Below, in pieces: positions 26,251 to 34,072 of a DNA stretch of 64,000 nucleotides. Below the pieces are notes generated by a model that had not been told where the DNA came from, did no database searches, and saw nothing but the letters and a program-made list of their open reading frames with translations. The first letter of the stretch is position 1. Each line of letters opens with the position of its first letter. Source of the stretch: Bacillus sp. 165 (lineage in GTDB: Bacteria > Bacillota > Bacilli > Bacillales > Bacillaceae_G); contig NZ_JAGHKQ010000011.1 of assembly GCF_017742235.1 (NCBI RefSeq), positions 1 to 64,000 of the forward strand, given 5' to 3'. The translations under genes and the position numbers were made by a program.

Positions 26251-27210
26251 ATGAATAACCAAAATCCATTTCCATATTCTAATGACAATAAACGTTATCA
26301 TACATGGAATTATCATTTACGCCAGCAATTTGGCGAAAAGGTATTTAAGGTATCAATTGATGCCGGCTTTGACTGTCCGAACCGTGATGGTACAGTTGCA
26401 TTTGGGGGCTGTACATTCTGCAGCGCAGCAGGCTCAGGTGATTTTGCAGGAAATCGTACAGAAGATGTGATTACACAGTTCCACAATATTAAAGAGAAAA
26501 TGCATGAAAAGTGGAAAAACGGCAAATACATGGCCTATTTTCAAGCATTTACAAACACTCACGCACCAGTAGAGGTGTTAAAGAAAACCTTTGAACCTCT
26601 TTTGGAGCAAGAAGGAGTAGTGGGTCTTTCCATCGCTACGCGCCCTGATTGCTTACCAGATGATGTTGTGGAGTATTTAGCTGATTTAAATAAACGTACT
26701 TATTTGTGGATTGAGCTTGGGCTGCAAACGGTTCATGAACGTACTGCACTCCTCATTAACCGTGCTCATGATTATCAAACGTATGTGGAAGGTGTAGAAA
26801 AACTGCGTAAGCATAATATCCGCGTGTGCTCCCACATCATTAACGGCTTGCCTCTTGAAAATTATGACATGATGATGGAAACAGCACGTGAAGTAGCTAA
26901 GTTGGATATTCAAGGCATTAAAATTCATTTGCTGCACCTGCTTAAAGGAACTCCTATGGTAAAGCAATACGAAAAGGGAATGCTTGAGTTTCTGTCCCTT
27001 GAGGATTACGTAAGCCTTGTTGTAGACCAACTAGAGATTATTCCGTCAGATGTTATTGTGCATCGTATTACAGGGGACGGTCCGCCTGATTTGATGATTG
27101 GTCCGATGTGGAGCTTAAAAAAATGGGAAGTATTAAATGCCATTGATGCGGAATTTGTTCGCCGTGGCAGCTGGCAAGGCAAATACGCTGAGAAAGTAGA
27201 AAGCGTATGA
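26251..27210 (+). CDS. ytqA: Radical SAM protein YtqA (MnmL)
   Basis: Radical SAM enzyme (319 aa, TIGR01212). The iron-sulfur cysteines are in DCPNRDGTVAFGGCTFC near residues 33-49, followed by the barrel. In B. subtilis YtqA and YtqB were reported as MnmL and MnmM, acting late in (c)mnm5s2U wobble-uridine synthesis in tRNA; I rely on memory for that. AAGGAGG lies 7 nt before ATG 26251. Its last codon overlaps the ytqB start, so the two proteins are translationally coupled. Confidence 0.92.
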   Translation: MNNQNPFPYSNDNKRYHTWNYHLRQQFGEKVFKVSIDAGFDCPNRDGTVAFGGCTFCSAAGSGDFAGNRTEDVITQFHNIKEKMHEKWKNGKYMAYFQAFTNTHAPVEVLKKTFEPLLEQEGVVGLSIATRPDCLPDDVVEYLADLNKRTYLWIELGLQTVHERTALLINRAHDYQTYVEGVEKLRKHNIRVCSHIINGLPLENYDMMMETAREVAKLDIQGIKIHLLHLLKGTPMVKQYEKGMLEFLSLEDYVSLVVDQLEIIPSDVIVHRITGDGPPDLMIGPMWSLKKWEVLNAIDAEFVRRGSWQGKYAEKVESV

Positions 27211-27779
27211 AGCTAGAGCGTATTTTGCCGTTTGCCCGTACTCTGCTGCAAACAGCCGTGCAGCCAGGAACTTACGCTGTTGATGCTACTGCCGGCAACG
27301 GTCATGATACATGCTTTTTAGCCGAGCTGGTCGGAGATACTGGAAAAGTATTCGCATTTGATATTCAGGAACAGGCAATACAAGCTACAGCTGTGCGATT
27401 AAAAGAAAACCATCTTGCAGATCGTGCCCAGCTATTCAAAACAGGTCATGAAAATCTTCTTACATGTCTGCCTGAAGACGCGGTAGGTAACGTAACCGGC
27501 GCTGTTTTCAATCTCGGCTACCTCCCGGGCGGCGACAAAGACATTGTCACAAAGCCGAATTCTACGATTGAAGCAATCGAGCAGCTTCTTGAAATCATGG
27601 CAATCGAAGGCATTATCGTTCTAGTTATATATCACGGTCACCCAGAAGGACAAATTGAGCGTGATGAGGTGCTACATTATGTTTCCACGCTCGATCAAAA
27701 GAAAGCACATATCCTTCGTTATCAGTTCATCAATCAAGCAAACAACCCGCCATTTATTGTGGCAATTGAAAAGCGATAA
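27207..27779 (+). CDS. ytqB: SAM methyltransferase YtqB (MnmM)
   Basis: Class I SAM-dependent methyltransferase, 190 aa. Motif I is DATAGNGHDT near residues 26-35; FNLGYLPGGDK near 106 is the family hallmark in place of an NPPY motif. B. subtilis YtqB (MnmM) methylates 5-aminomethyl-2-thiouridine at tRNA position 34. The ATG overlaps the ytqA stop codon (ATGA). It is followed by a clear terminator. Confidence 0.92.
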   Translation: MKLERILPFARTLLQTAVQPGTYAVDATAGNGHDTCFLAELVGDTGKVFAFDIQEQAIQATAVRLKENHLADRAQLFKTGHENLLTCLPEDAVGNVTGAVFNLGYLPGGDKDIVTKPNSTIEAIEQLLEIMAIEGIIVLVIYHGHPEGQIERDEVLHYVSTLDQKKAHILRYQFINQANNPPFIVAIEKR

Positions 27780-27799
27780 CATAGAGCCACTAGTAGAAG

Positions 27800-27832
27800 A
27801 AACCGATACACCTGTATGTATCGGTTTTTTTA
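27800..27832 (+). terminator. Terminator of ytqAB
   Basis: Eleven-bp stem (27800-27810 with 27817-27827), then T-run. Confidence 0.9.
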
Positions 27833-27879
27833 TTTCTGGAATAAATGAGGATTCCCCTGGACAACGACTTTGATAAAGC

Positions 27880-27956
27880 TTCACTGATTTCTGCATCTCC
27901 TCGCTGATTTCTTCTCCCACTTCGCCGATTTCTGCTCTTGCTTTACCGATTTCTAA
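27880..27956. repeat. Degenerate 21-bp array, locus 2
   Basis: (C/C)GATTTCT-type units at 27884, 27904, 27925 and 27946, spacing 20, 21 and 21 bases. The minus-strand frame through them gives a spurious protein with repeated EIG/EIS segments. Unit 4 (TTGCTTTACCGATTTCT) resembles the TTGC arrays elsewhere in the window. Confidence 0.6.
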
Positions 27957-27998
27957 AATAACCGCCTCTGTAAAACAATAAAGATTCACAAAATTGAA

Positions 27999-28027
27999 TT
28001 GACGCTCATATATTGCGGTGATACAAT
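27999..28027 (+). promoter_or_regulatory. Sigma-A promoter of the M-box/corA transcript
   Basis: TTGACG 27999-28004, exact 17-bp spacer, TACAAT 28022-28027. Start near 28034, just before the M-box. Confidence 0.85.
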
Positions 28028-28045
28028 CCAATTGGTAATTAAATA

Positions 28046-28203
28046 ATCTCTGTTAGGTGAGGCTCTTGTATGGAGATATGCTGCTGCCCAAAAATGTCGA
28101 GAGACGCCAATGGGTCAACAGGAACGATCGGCATAAGGTCGTTCTTAATGCAGCTGGTGCAACCCTATGCCATACAATGCTAAAACTCAACGAGGGAGAG
28201 GCG
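28046..28203 (+). ncRNA. M-box (ykoK) magnesium riboswitch
   Basis: Mg2+-sensing aptamer. Highly conserved blocks are visible in order: GTTAGGTGAGGCTC, TATGGAGATATGCTGCTGCC, CAAAAATGTC, GACGCCAATGGGTCAACAG, GGCATAAGG, TTAATGCAGCTGG, CCTATGCCATACA and TGCTAAA. High Mg2+ should allow terminator formation and switch the Mg2+ transporter gene off. Confidence 0.96.
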
Positions 28204-28205
28204 GC

Positions 28206-28230
28206 AAACTGCTTACAAATAAGCAGTTTT
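28206..28230 (+). terminator. Riboswitch terminator candidate 1
   Basis: AAACTGCTT/AAGCAGTTT perfect 9-bp stem, 6-nt loop, short T-run, directly after the aptamer. Confidence 0.65.
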
Positions 28231-28253
28231 ATTAGTGCATTTATGAAAAACAG

Positions 28254-28281
28254 CCTCTGCTCTTAACGAGTAGAGGTTTTC
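28254..28281 (+). terminator. Riboswitch terminator candidate 2
   Basis: CCTCTGCTC/GAGTAGAGG stem (one G-U pair), 5-nt loop, TTTTCATTTT tail. Two hairpins in series follow one aptamer. Confidence 0.75.
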
Positions 28282-28307
28282 ATTTTGAATTCTGGAGGTG
28301 AGGAACA

Positions 28308-28382
28308 ATGTCAGTCGGTGATTCGGTGCCGATACCCATATCAATGAGCGAGGCAGGCAGTTGTTCCTCTCTCTTCAATTAG
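28308..28382 (+). CDS. Putative 24-codon upstream ORF between M-box and corA
   Basis: ATG 28308 has a near-ideal GGAGGTG site at 7 nt; stop TAG at 28380-28382. The peptide starts MSVGDSVPIPISM and ends CSSLFN; no match known. The region folds in mutually exclusive ways: 28300-28308 with 28361-28369 hides the ORF start, 28325-28331 with 28391-28397 and 28295-28300 with 28394-28399 compete, and 28371-28376 can pair with the corA ribosome-binding site at 28410-28415. This suggests translation-dependent control of corA. The peptide itself is unproven. Confidence 0.5.
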   Translation: MSVGDSVPIPISMSEAGSCSSLFN

Positions 28383-28425
28383 GATAACTGCGGCACCTCG
28401 TAACATGAAGAAGAGGTGAACCACA

Positions 28426-29397
28426 ATGATTAAAACATATCTATACAATGCAAAAGAGCAGGTCATGCAGCAAAATATTGCATTGCAAGATATTCGGGAG
28501 CATTTGTCCGATCAGGAGAATATGCTTTGGATCGATATATATGATATAAAGACGCATGAGCTTTATGAGATTGCAAAAATATTTAGCTTTCACCCGCTAG
28601 CAATTGAAGATTGTCTGCACGACAGCCCGAGAGCAAAAGTGGATGATTATGAGGATTATAAATTTTTCGTATTTCATGCACTTCGGTACAATGAAGAAAG
28701 CGATAACGAGATTACGACACTGGAGCTGAATGTGTTTTTAGGACCTAATTATGTGGTAACGATTCATAAGCACACGCTTCGTTGGCTTCGGCAGATGGAT
28801 GCCGTTTGCTCTGTCAGCGCCAAATATATGAACAGAGGTGCCGATTTTCTTTTATATGCGTTAATAGATGGCATTACTGATGAATATTTTCCGACTTTAG
28901 ACCGCATCGGGGTGCGTATCGATGAACTAGAAGATGAAATGTATGATGAAGAAGTGAAAGAAGTAACAGAAGAATTTTTGGCCTTGAAACGGACGATTAT
29001 TTTAATTCGCCGAGTGATTTTGCCTCAAAGAAGGATTTTTCTTACCATCAATGGTCGTTGGAAGTTTAACATTCAGGAAGATAATATTCCCTTTTATACA
29101 GACTTGATTGATCATATCGAACGGATTGTGGATTCGACTGAAACCTATCGGGATTTGGTGAACAGTGCGCTTGATACGTACTATTCTATCATTAGCGCAA
29201 AGTCCAGCCAAAAGCTAAACGTCTTAACCATCATCTCGACCATTATGCTTCCACTGACATTTGTAACTGGTTTTTTTGGAATGAATGTACCGTTACCGTA
29301 TCAGCATTCTCCAGTTGCGACAGTTGTTATTTTTGTCAGCTTGATGGGACTGACATGGGGCATGTGGAGATACTTTAAAAAGAATGAATTGTTGTAA
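28426..29397 (+). CDS. corA: CorA-family magnesium transporter
   Basis: Pentameric Mg2+ channel, 323 aa. A large N-terminal cytosolic domain (residues 1-255) with the characteristic acidic helix (DELEDEMYDEEVKE near 165) is followed by two membrane helices; the GMN selectivity motif is in TGFFGMNVPLP near 286. The protein ends in a basic tail. AAGAGGTGA lies 7 nt before ATG 28426. It is controlled by the M-box riboswitch and perhaps by the upstream ORF. Related ions (Co2+, Ni2+) cannot be excluded, but the riboswitch supports Mg2+. Confidence 0.94.
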   Translation: MIKTYLYNAKEQVMQQNIALQDIREHLSDQENMLWIDIYDIKTHELYEIAKIFSFHPLAIEDCLHDSPRAKVDDYEDYKFFVFHALRYNEESDNEITTLELNVFLGPNYVVTIHKHTLRWLRQMDAVCSVSAKYMNRGADFLLYALIDGITDEYFPTLDRIGVRIDELEDEMYDEEVKEVTEEFLALKRTIILIRRVILPQRRIFLTINGRWKFNIQEDNIPFYTDLIDHIERIVDSTETYRDLVNSALDTYYSIISAKSSQKLNVLTIISTIMLPLTFVTGFFGMNVPLPYQHSPVATVVIFVSLMGLTWGMWRYFKKNELL

Positions 29398-29432
29398 AAA
29401 AGCTGACGCCCTTTAAGGGTGTCAGCTTTTTC
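29396..29432. terminator. Bidirectional terminator between corA and ytpB
   Basis: AAAAGCTGACGCCC/GGGTGTCAGCTTTT stem with one G-U pair and T-runs both ways, between convergent genes. Confidence 0.9.
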
Positions 29433-29439
29433 CATTCTT

Positions 29440-30495
29440 CTATTGCACCTTTCGATACAGCTTTGCATTCATATAAAAGAAATAAGAAGTCATTCCGCCA
29501 TACTTAACAAGCCGATTCGCGAGCTCACGTATTTCTCTTTGCTCTTGCACCTTTCGATCGGATAAATACAACCCTAACAACCCTCGATTGATGAGACGAT
29601 GAAACTTTGCATGCGGCAAGCCTTGAATATTACGATCTGCTTCCACTACAAAATGGCGGAAACGCTCCGCTGTTTCTCCATGACTTTCATAATAGCTGCA
29701 AAAATTCAAATCTCCACCTTGCCGATCTTCTTCTTGATCAATGAAATAGTCCAGTAAAATATGAAGTCCTTGTACGTAAGGAAAATATCCTTGTTTAATT
29801 TTATGAATTTGCTCCTCACTCAATTTGTCATGAAACGCATAGGCGACCAGACAGAAAATCCCGAGAGTAGAACCGGCACAAGCAGAAAATTCAAACCAGT
29901 GCATATGAGGAAGCTTTGGTTTATGCATCTCGAACCATGCTTGCAAACGACCTTCTCGTTCTTCTAGCTTCACATGCTTATGTACCTGCAGATCACAATA
30001 ATACTGTGCCAACTCACGCAAAGTGCTGCCAATTTTATCATAGTGCTTTGTTTTTTTCAGTACATTTTGACAGGTTTGCACTAAAGCTGCCAAATATCCC
30101 CCATCATCCTGCTCATCACGGAAACGGTAATAGTTTATTGGTTCACTGCCCGGCGTTAACGCATGGAGCATCGATTCATGTAAAGCTTCAAAATCAATAG
30201 GGTCAAGCGAGGTACTTCGATCACAAAGGTTGTCTAAGTAATCACTGATGGTCTGGTATGCCACGACGAATCGAACACATTCTTTAATGTGCTTGCCGGC
30301 AAGAAGTGCTAAAATGCCACCGCCTTCACAATGGAATGTCTTATGCTCGATACTGGCAAGCGCTTGCTTTCTCAATTCTTCATTTGGAATTGACCTCGCT
30401 AAATGCGTCCAGCCACTCAATTCTTCGTGCACACATGGAAATACTTTACGATATACCTTCCCCATCAAGCTTATAGGATTGTTTGGTACGCCCAT
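29440..30495 (-). CDS. ytpB: Tetraprenyl-beta-curcumene synthase YtpB
   Basis: Large terpene synthase (351 aa, DUF2600 family) that cyclises heptaprenyl/tetraprenyl diphosphate to tetraprenyl-beta-curcumene, the precursor of C35 sesquarterpenes made with a squalene-hopene-type cyclase in Bacillus. The Asp-rich candidate SDYLDNLCDR lies near residue 85; there is no standard DDXXD, as is known for this class. It is encoded 14 bases after ytpA, same strand. The partner cyclase is not in the window. Confidence 0.92.
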   Translation of the reverse strand: MGVPNNPISLMGKVYRKVFPCVHEELSGWTHLARSIPNEELRKQALASIEHKTFHCEGGGILALLAGKHIKECVRFVVAYQTISDYLDNLCDRSTSLDPIDFEALHESMLHALTPGSEPINYYRFRDEQDDGGYLAALVQTCQNVLKKTKHYDKIGSTLRELAQYYCDLQVHKHVKLEEREGRLQAWFEMHKPKLPHMHWFEFSACAGSTLGIFCLVAYAFHDKLSEEQIHKIKQGYFPYVQGLHILLDYFIDQEEDRQGGDLNFCSYYESHGETAERFRHFVVEADRNIQGLPHAKFHRLINRGLLGLYLSDRKVQEQREIRELANRLVKYGGMTSYFFYMNAKLYRKVQ

Positions 30496-30509
30496 TTCTT
30501 ATCACCTCT

Positions 30510-31286
30510 TCACAAATGTGCTTCTACATAATGCTTTGCAAATGAAAATACCTTGTCTTTTTCATATTCATCGAACAAATCATGATAGCACTTATCCCAC
30601 TCTTTATATGCTTTATCCCCTGTTGGAAGCTTATCAAACCACTCCCTGACACGCACTTTGTCCACTAATCGGTCCTCACAGGCCTGCATAATCAAAAGAG
30701 GAATATCAGGAAATGTCGCTACCTTCTCATGAGCGATTTTTACAGCTTTTATTAATTCACTATACCATCTCACCGATACTTTTCGCAGGTATAATGAATC
30801 ATTTTCCATCGAATCGCGAACCTCTCTGTTTCTTGTTGCCATTTCTGCCGTTAAATTTGAATTGAATTGCAAGGTAGGGGCAATAACATTCAGTATTTTG
30901 GAAGCAGCACGTAAAGGTGCAGGCAATGGGACACATACCCCTAAGCACGGACAGGACAGAATCACTCCCTCAGCCTTAAAGCTGGATTCTTGAAGAGCTC
31001 GAATGATGATAAGTCCTCCCATACTATGACCAAGCAAAAATAAAGGCAGATTGTATTGCTTTGCTTCTGTCACCCATTCCTCGGCTGCTTGAATATATTC
31101 GTCAAAGCTATTGATATGTCCTCGTTTTCTCGAACTTGTTCCATGTGCTGGTAAATCTCCCATTACTACATGAAATCCATTTGCTGTCCACATATCAATC
31201 AAGCTTAGATACCGTCCGTGGTGCTCCATCGCTCCGTGAACAATGACAAGAACAGCTTTTGCCTGTTCCGCTTCCCACTTCCACAT
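30510..31286 (-). CDS. ytpA: YtpA, lysophospholipase-type alpha/beta hydrolase
   Basis: Serine hydrolase of 258 aa, Hydrolase_4/monoacylglycerol-lipase-like. VIVHGAMEHHGRY near residue 15 forms the oxyanion region and LLGHSMGG near 85 the nucleophile elbow; the C-terminal Asp (QACEDRLV) and His (CYHDLFDE) complete the triad. B. subtilis YtpA produces the phospholipid antibiotic bacilysocin. AAGGAGG precedes ATG 31286. It forms an operon with ytpB; whether their products act together is unknown. Confidence 0.9.
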   Translation of the reverse strand: MWKWEAEQAKAVLVIVHGAMEHHGRYLSLIDMWTANGFHVVMGDLPAHGTSSRKRGHINSFDEYIQAAEEWVTEAKQYNLPLFLLGHSMGGLIIIRALQESSFKAEGVILSCPCLGVCVPLPAPLRAASKILNVIAPTLQFNSNLTAEMATRNREVRDSMENDSLYLRKVSVRWYSELIKAVKIAHEKVATFPDIPLLIMQACEDRLVDKVRVREWFDKLPTGDKAYKEWDKCYHDLFDEYEKDKVFSFAKHYVEAHL

Positions 31287-31358
31287 ACAATGCCTCCTTA
31301 CATAAATTTCTTTTGTTTGCTACACTAGAACTAGACTATAGATAAAGGAGCTCGAATG

Positions 31359-31874
31359 ATGATTTATCCCTTTAAAGACAAAGAACCAAAAATTGCAGCC
31401 TCTGCCTTTATTGCTGATTATGTAACGATTACAGGTGACGTTGTCATAGGAGAAGAATCCAGTATTTGGTTTAATACTGTAATCCGTGGAGACGTTTCTC
31501 CTACTATTATCGGCAACCGTGTTAACGTGCAAGACCAATGCACTCTTCATCAAAGCCCAAAGTATCCCCTGATACTCGAAGATGACGTAACAGTAGGACA
31601 CCAAGTCATTTTACATAGCTGCACCATAAAAAAAGACGCGTTAATCGGCATGGGATCTATCGTTTTAGATGGTGCAGAAGTTGGCGAAGGTGCATTTATC
31701 GGTGCAGGAAGCCTTGTTGCACAAGGAAAAAAAATCCCGCCTAACACATTGGCATTCGGCCGCCCCGCTAAAGTAATACGTGAATTAACAGATGAAGATA
31801 AGCAAGATATGGCGCGTATCCGCCGGGAATATGTAGAAAAAGGACAATATTATAAAAGTCTGCAAAACAAGTGA
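31359..31874 (+). CDS. ytoA: Gamma-carbonic-anhydrase-like protein YtoA
   Basis: Left-handed beta-helix protein of 171 aa with hexapeptide repeats ([LIV]-G-x4). The three zinc-ligand histidines of gamma carbonic anhydrases are present in CTLHQS, TVGHQV and ILHSCT. The catalytic-loop acid residues of the archaeal Cam enzyme are not visible, so activity is uncertain. Two ATGs (31356, 31359) are in line; 31359 gives the better spacing to AAAGGAG and matches the B. subtilis N-terminus. It is divergent from ytpA. Confidence 0.92.
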   Translation: MIYPFKDKEPKIAASAFIADYVTITGDVVIGEESSIWFNTVIRGDVSPTIIGNRVNVQDQCTLHQSPKYPLILEDDVTVGHQVILHSCTIKKDALIGMGSIVLDGAEVGEGAFIGAGSLVAQGKKIPPNTLAFGRPAKVIRELTDEDKQDMARIRREYVEKGQYYKSLQNK

Positions 31875-31898
31875 GTATTTTCTCTCGCTTGTTTTTTT
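31867..31898 (+). terminator. Terminator of ytoA
   Basis: ACAAGTGAG/CTCGCTTGT stem with one U-G pair, then seven T; overlaps the stop codon. Confidence 0.85.
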
Positions 31899-31940
31899 AT
31901 TTATCCTGCACTTGTTAAAATTTCAATTCATCTTACTTAT

Positions 31941-32035
31941 TTAACAGAATTTTCTTTACATTTATTTAGATTTTCTCCACCGTTTCTTTACATTACCTTA
32001 TCAGTTCCTCAACAAAATCTTATTAAAATGAAGGT
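31941..32035 (+). promoter_or_regulatory. PhoP-box-like hexamer array and promoter of the PAP2-glycosyltransferase operon
   Basis: Hexamers at exact 11-bp steps: TTTAGA 31965, TCCACC 31976, TTTACA 31987, TTATCA 31998, TCAACA 32009, TTATTA 32020, with TTTACA at 31955 and TTAACA at 31941 also present. The Bacillus PhoP box is repeated TT(A/C/T)A(C/T)A separated by 5 bases, upstream of a weak -35; TAAAAT at 32024-32029 can be the -10. The fit is strong for the four units from 31987 to 32025. Confidence 0.6.
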
Positions 32036-32073
32036 GTTGTTCCAAGTATATTTTATTAAGGGGGTGCCGCTGA

Positions 32074-32613
32074 ATGATAGCAAAATCAATCAGCGCCTTA
32101 TATCAAATAGAGTGTTACATTTTGAGAGGGATTAACCGCCACTTTGACAGAAAAACATTAAATGTGTATTTTCGAACTATTACACATCTCGGCAGTGCCT
32201 CTTTTACGATTACAGTTGCACTGGTTACAATGCTGCTTGCAAAAGGAAATTTGCAGCAAACTGCTATCGCAAGTGCCATCTCTCTTGCAATCAGCCACAT
32301 TCCAGTACAAATTTGCAAAAAGCTATATCCAAGGAAACGTCCATATTTAACGGTGGACGGAATGCGTTATCCATTAAATCCATTGAAGGATCACTCATTC
32401 CCATCCGGTCATACGACAGCCATTTTTTCCCTTGTCATCCCATTTATATTATACGCACCGGTGCTCGTGCTCCTTCTCCTCCCGCTTGCTCTGAGTGTTG
32501 GCATCTCTCGTATTTATCTCGGTCTTCATTTTCCATCAGATGTATTAGTCGGTGTGGCTTTAGGAACATCAGCGGGCTTCATATCGTACTTTCAACTTAT
32601 TTTATTCTTGTAA
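32074..32613 (+). CDS. PAP2-family membrane phosphatase
   Basis: Membrane phosphatase of 179 aa. All three PAP2 motifs are present: KKLYPRKRP (KX6RP) near residue 88, FPSGHT (PSGH) near 109 and SRIYLGLHFPSD (SRX5HX3D) near 148. About five helices put the active site on the outer face of the membrane. Substrates in this class are phosphatidate, phosphatidylglycerophosphate or undecaprenyl diphosphate. AAGGGGGTG precedes ATG 32074. The downstream glycosyltransferase and the Pho-like promoter suggest it makes diacylglycerol for glycolipid synthesis (inference). Confidence 0.9.
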   Translation: MIAKSISALYQIECYILRGINRHFDRKTLNVYFRTITHLGSASFTITVALVTMLLAKGNLQQTAIASAISLAISHIPVQICKKLYPRKRPYLTVDGMRYPLNPLKDHSFPSGHTTAIFSLVIPFILYAPVLVLLLLPLALSVGISRIYLGLHFPSDVLVGVALGTSAGFISYFQLILFL

Positions 32614-32629
32614 GATGGAGGGTTATTGG

Positions 32630-33766
32630 ATGAAAATTGCAATCTTTACGGACACCTTTGCACCGCAAGTAAACGGCGTAGCTAAAACATTAGAGCGTTT
32701 TACTAAATACCTAGAACGCAACAACATGTCCTACCATGTATTCGCGCCTCAAAATACTGCGGAGGAGAATTTTGTTGCCAACGTTAAAAAAATGCGGAGC
32801 ATTCCCCTCGCATTGTATCCGGAATGCCGCATCGCCATTCCGAATCCCATTTCCATCAAACGTGAATTGCTTGCCTTTCAGCCAGATATCATTCATGTTG
32901 CCACCCCTTTTAACATGGGATTGTGTGGCATGTACTACGCAAAAAAACTAGATATTCCTCTTGTAGGCTCCTATCATACTGATTTTGACGCTTATCTCCA
33001 TTATTACAAAATGGACTTTTTCTCCAATATGCTATGGAATTACTTGAAGTGGTTTCATCGTTCTCTTCAAAAAACCTTTGTTCCATCACAAGAAACATTA
33101 AAGCAATTAAAGAAAAAAGGGTTTCAAGACCTTCATATTTGGAGCCGAGGCGTCGATTGCAGCTTGCTGCATCCTCATTATGATGAAGCAACATTGCGAA
33201 AACATTACAATATTACTGCCAAGCATATTGTTTCTTATGTAGGGCGTATTGCTCCTGAAAAAGATATCGATACATTATCTTCCATCATGAAACGTACAGA
33301 ATCCGACGCTTCCATTCATTGGATGATTGTCGGTGACGGTCCGTTAGCGTCCGAATTAAAAGAAGCCTGCCCACATAACGCTACCTTTACTGGATACTTA
33401 ACAGGAGAGAAATTGGCACATGTATACGCCGCTTCTCATGCGATGGTATTTCCTTCTGCGACGGAAACGTTTGGAAATGTAGTCCTTGAATCTCTGGCAT
33501 CCGGTACTCCCGTCATTGGCGCCAATGCTGGAGGAGTAAAAAACATCATTACTCACAATAAAAACGGCTATTTATGTGAACCAAAACAAACCGATGAATT
33601 TGTTGCACGATTATATGACATCTTATCCAACCCAGAGAAACGAATTTCCTTAGAGCTTCATGCCCGTGAATATGCTCTTTCCCAAAGCTGGGACCAAATT
33701 TTTTCAAACCTGCTCATGGAATATGCTGATACAATTCATGCTCCACACAACGAATTATTGGCCTAA
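32630..33766 (+). CDS. GT4 glycosyltransferase (SQD2/MgtA-like)
   Basis: Retaining GT4 enzyme of 378 aa. The N-terminus IAIFTDTFAPQVNGVAKTL is the hallmark of the branch containing plant SQD2, actinobacterial mannosyltransferase MgtA and Pho-regulated glycolipid synthases. SYVGRIAPEKD and ATETFGNVVLESLASGTPV (E-X7-E motif) bind the sugar nucleotide. It lies 16 bases after the PAP2 gene. The start is ATG 32630, 7 nt after GGAGGG; an in-frame start at 32615 overlaps that site. The likely acceptor is diacylglycerol, but the donor sugar cannot be read. Confidence 0.88.
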   Translation: MKIAIFTDTFAPQVNGVAKTLERFTKYLERNNMSYHVFAPQNTAEENFVANVKKMRSIPLALYPECRIAIPNPISIKRELLAFQPDIIHVATPFNMGLCGMYYAKKLDIPLVGSYHTDFDAYLHYYKMDFFSNMLWNYLKWFHRSLQKTFVPSQETLKQLKKKGFQDLHIWSRGVDCSLLHPHYDEATLRKHYNITAKHIVSYVGRIAPEKDIDTLSSIMKRTESDASIHWMIVGDGPLASELKEACPHNATFTGYLTGEKLAHVYAASHAMVFPSATETFGNVVLESLASGTPVIGANAGGVKNIITHNKNGYLCEPKQTDEFVARLYDILSNPEKRISLELHAREYALSQSWDQIFSNLLMEYADTIHAPHNELLA

Positions 33767-34037
33767 TTACCTTGGAGGTGTTTTTTCGTCTGGAGCAAAA
33801 CCTCCAAACAGCAAAAATCATGAATGTCGAGAACACTTATTACATATATCCACCCATAAAAAACCCTTTTACAGTTTCATGCTTTGCTTTTGATTCACTT
33901 TCAGTGAAAAATACTAGGACTGTATACAATAAAGAAGCTAAACGAATAAAAACTTGTATGTTGACTTCAGCACCTTTATGTTCCTCTATGAATGCTTATC
34001 AGAATATTGATATAACAAACTTCTATATTTAGTCTGT
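33767..34037. other. Non-coding stretch after the glycosyltransferase gene
   Basis: No convincing gene or terminator. An 86-codon plus-strand frame (33772-34032) lacks a ribosome-binding site and looks like no protein family. Confidence 0.5.
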
Positions 34038-34041
34038 TCAA

Positions 34042-34068
34042 AAAAAGTGCCCTCACAGGACACTTTTT
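34042..34068 (-). terminator. Terminator of the MFS gene at 34073
   Basis: AAAAAGTGtCC/GGgCACTTTTT stem on the minus strand (one U-G pair) followed by T-run. Confidence 0.8.
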
Positions 34069-34072
34069 ACTC

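Noticed and set aside
27880-27956. Possible CRISPR array
   Set aside because: Units are 21 bases with no distinct repeat-spacer alternation, and no cas genes are present.
27672-28031. 119-codon minus-strand frame with EIG/EIS repeats
   Set aside because: Runs through the ytqB end, a terminator, a 21-bp array and the corA promoter; its repeats come from the array.
33772-34032. 86-codon frame after the glycosyltransferase gene
   Set aside because: Composition and lack of a start site speak against a gene; no family resemblance.
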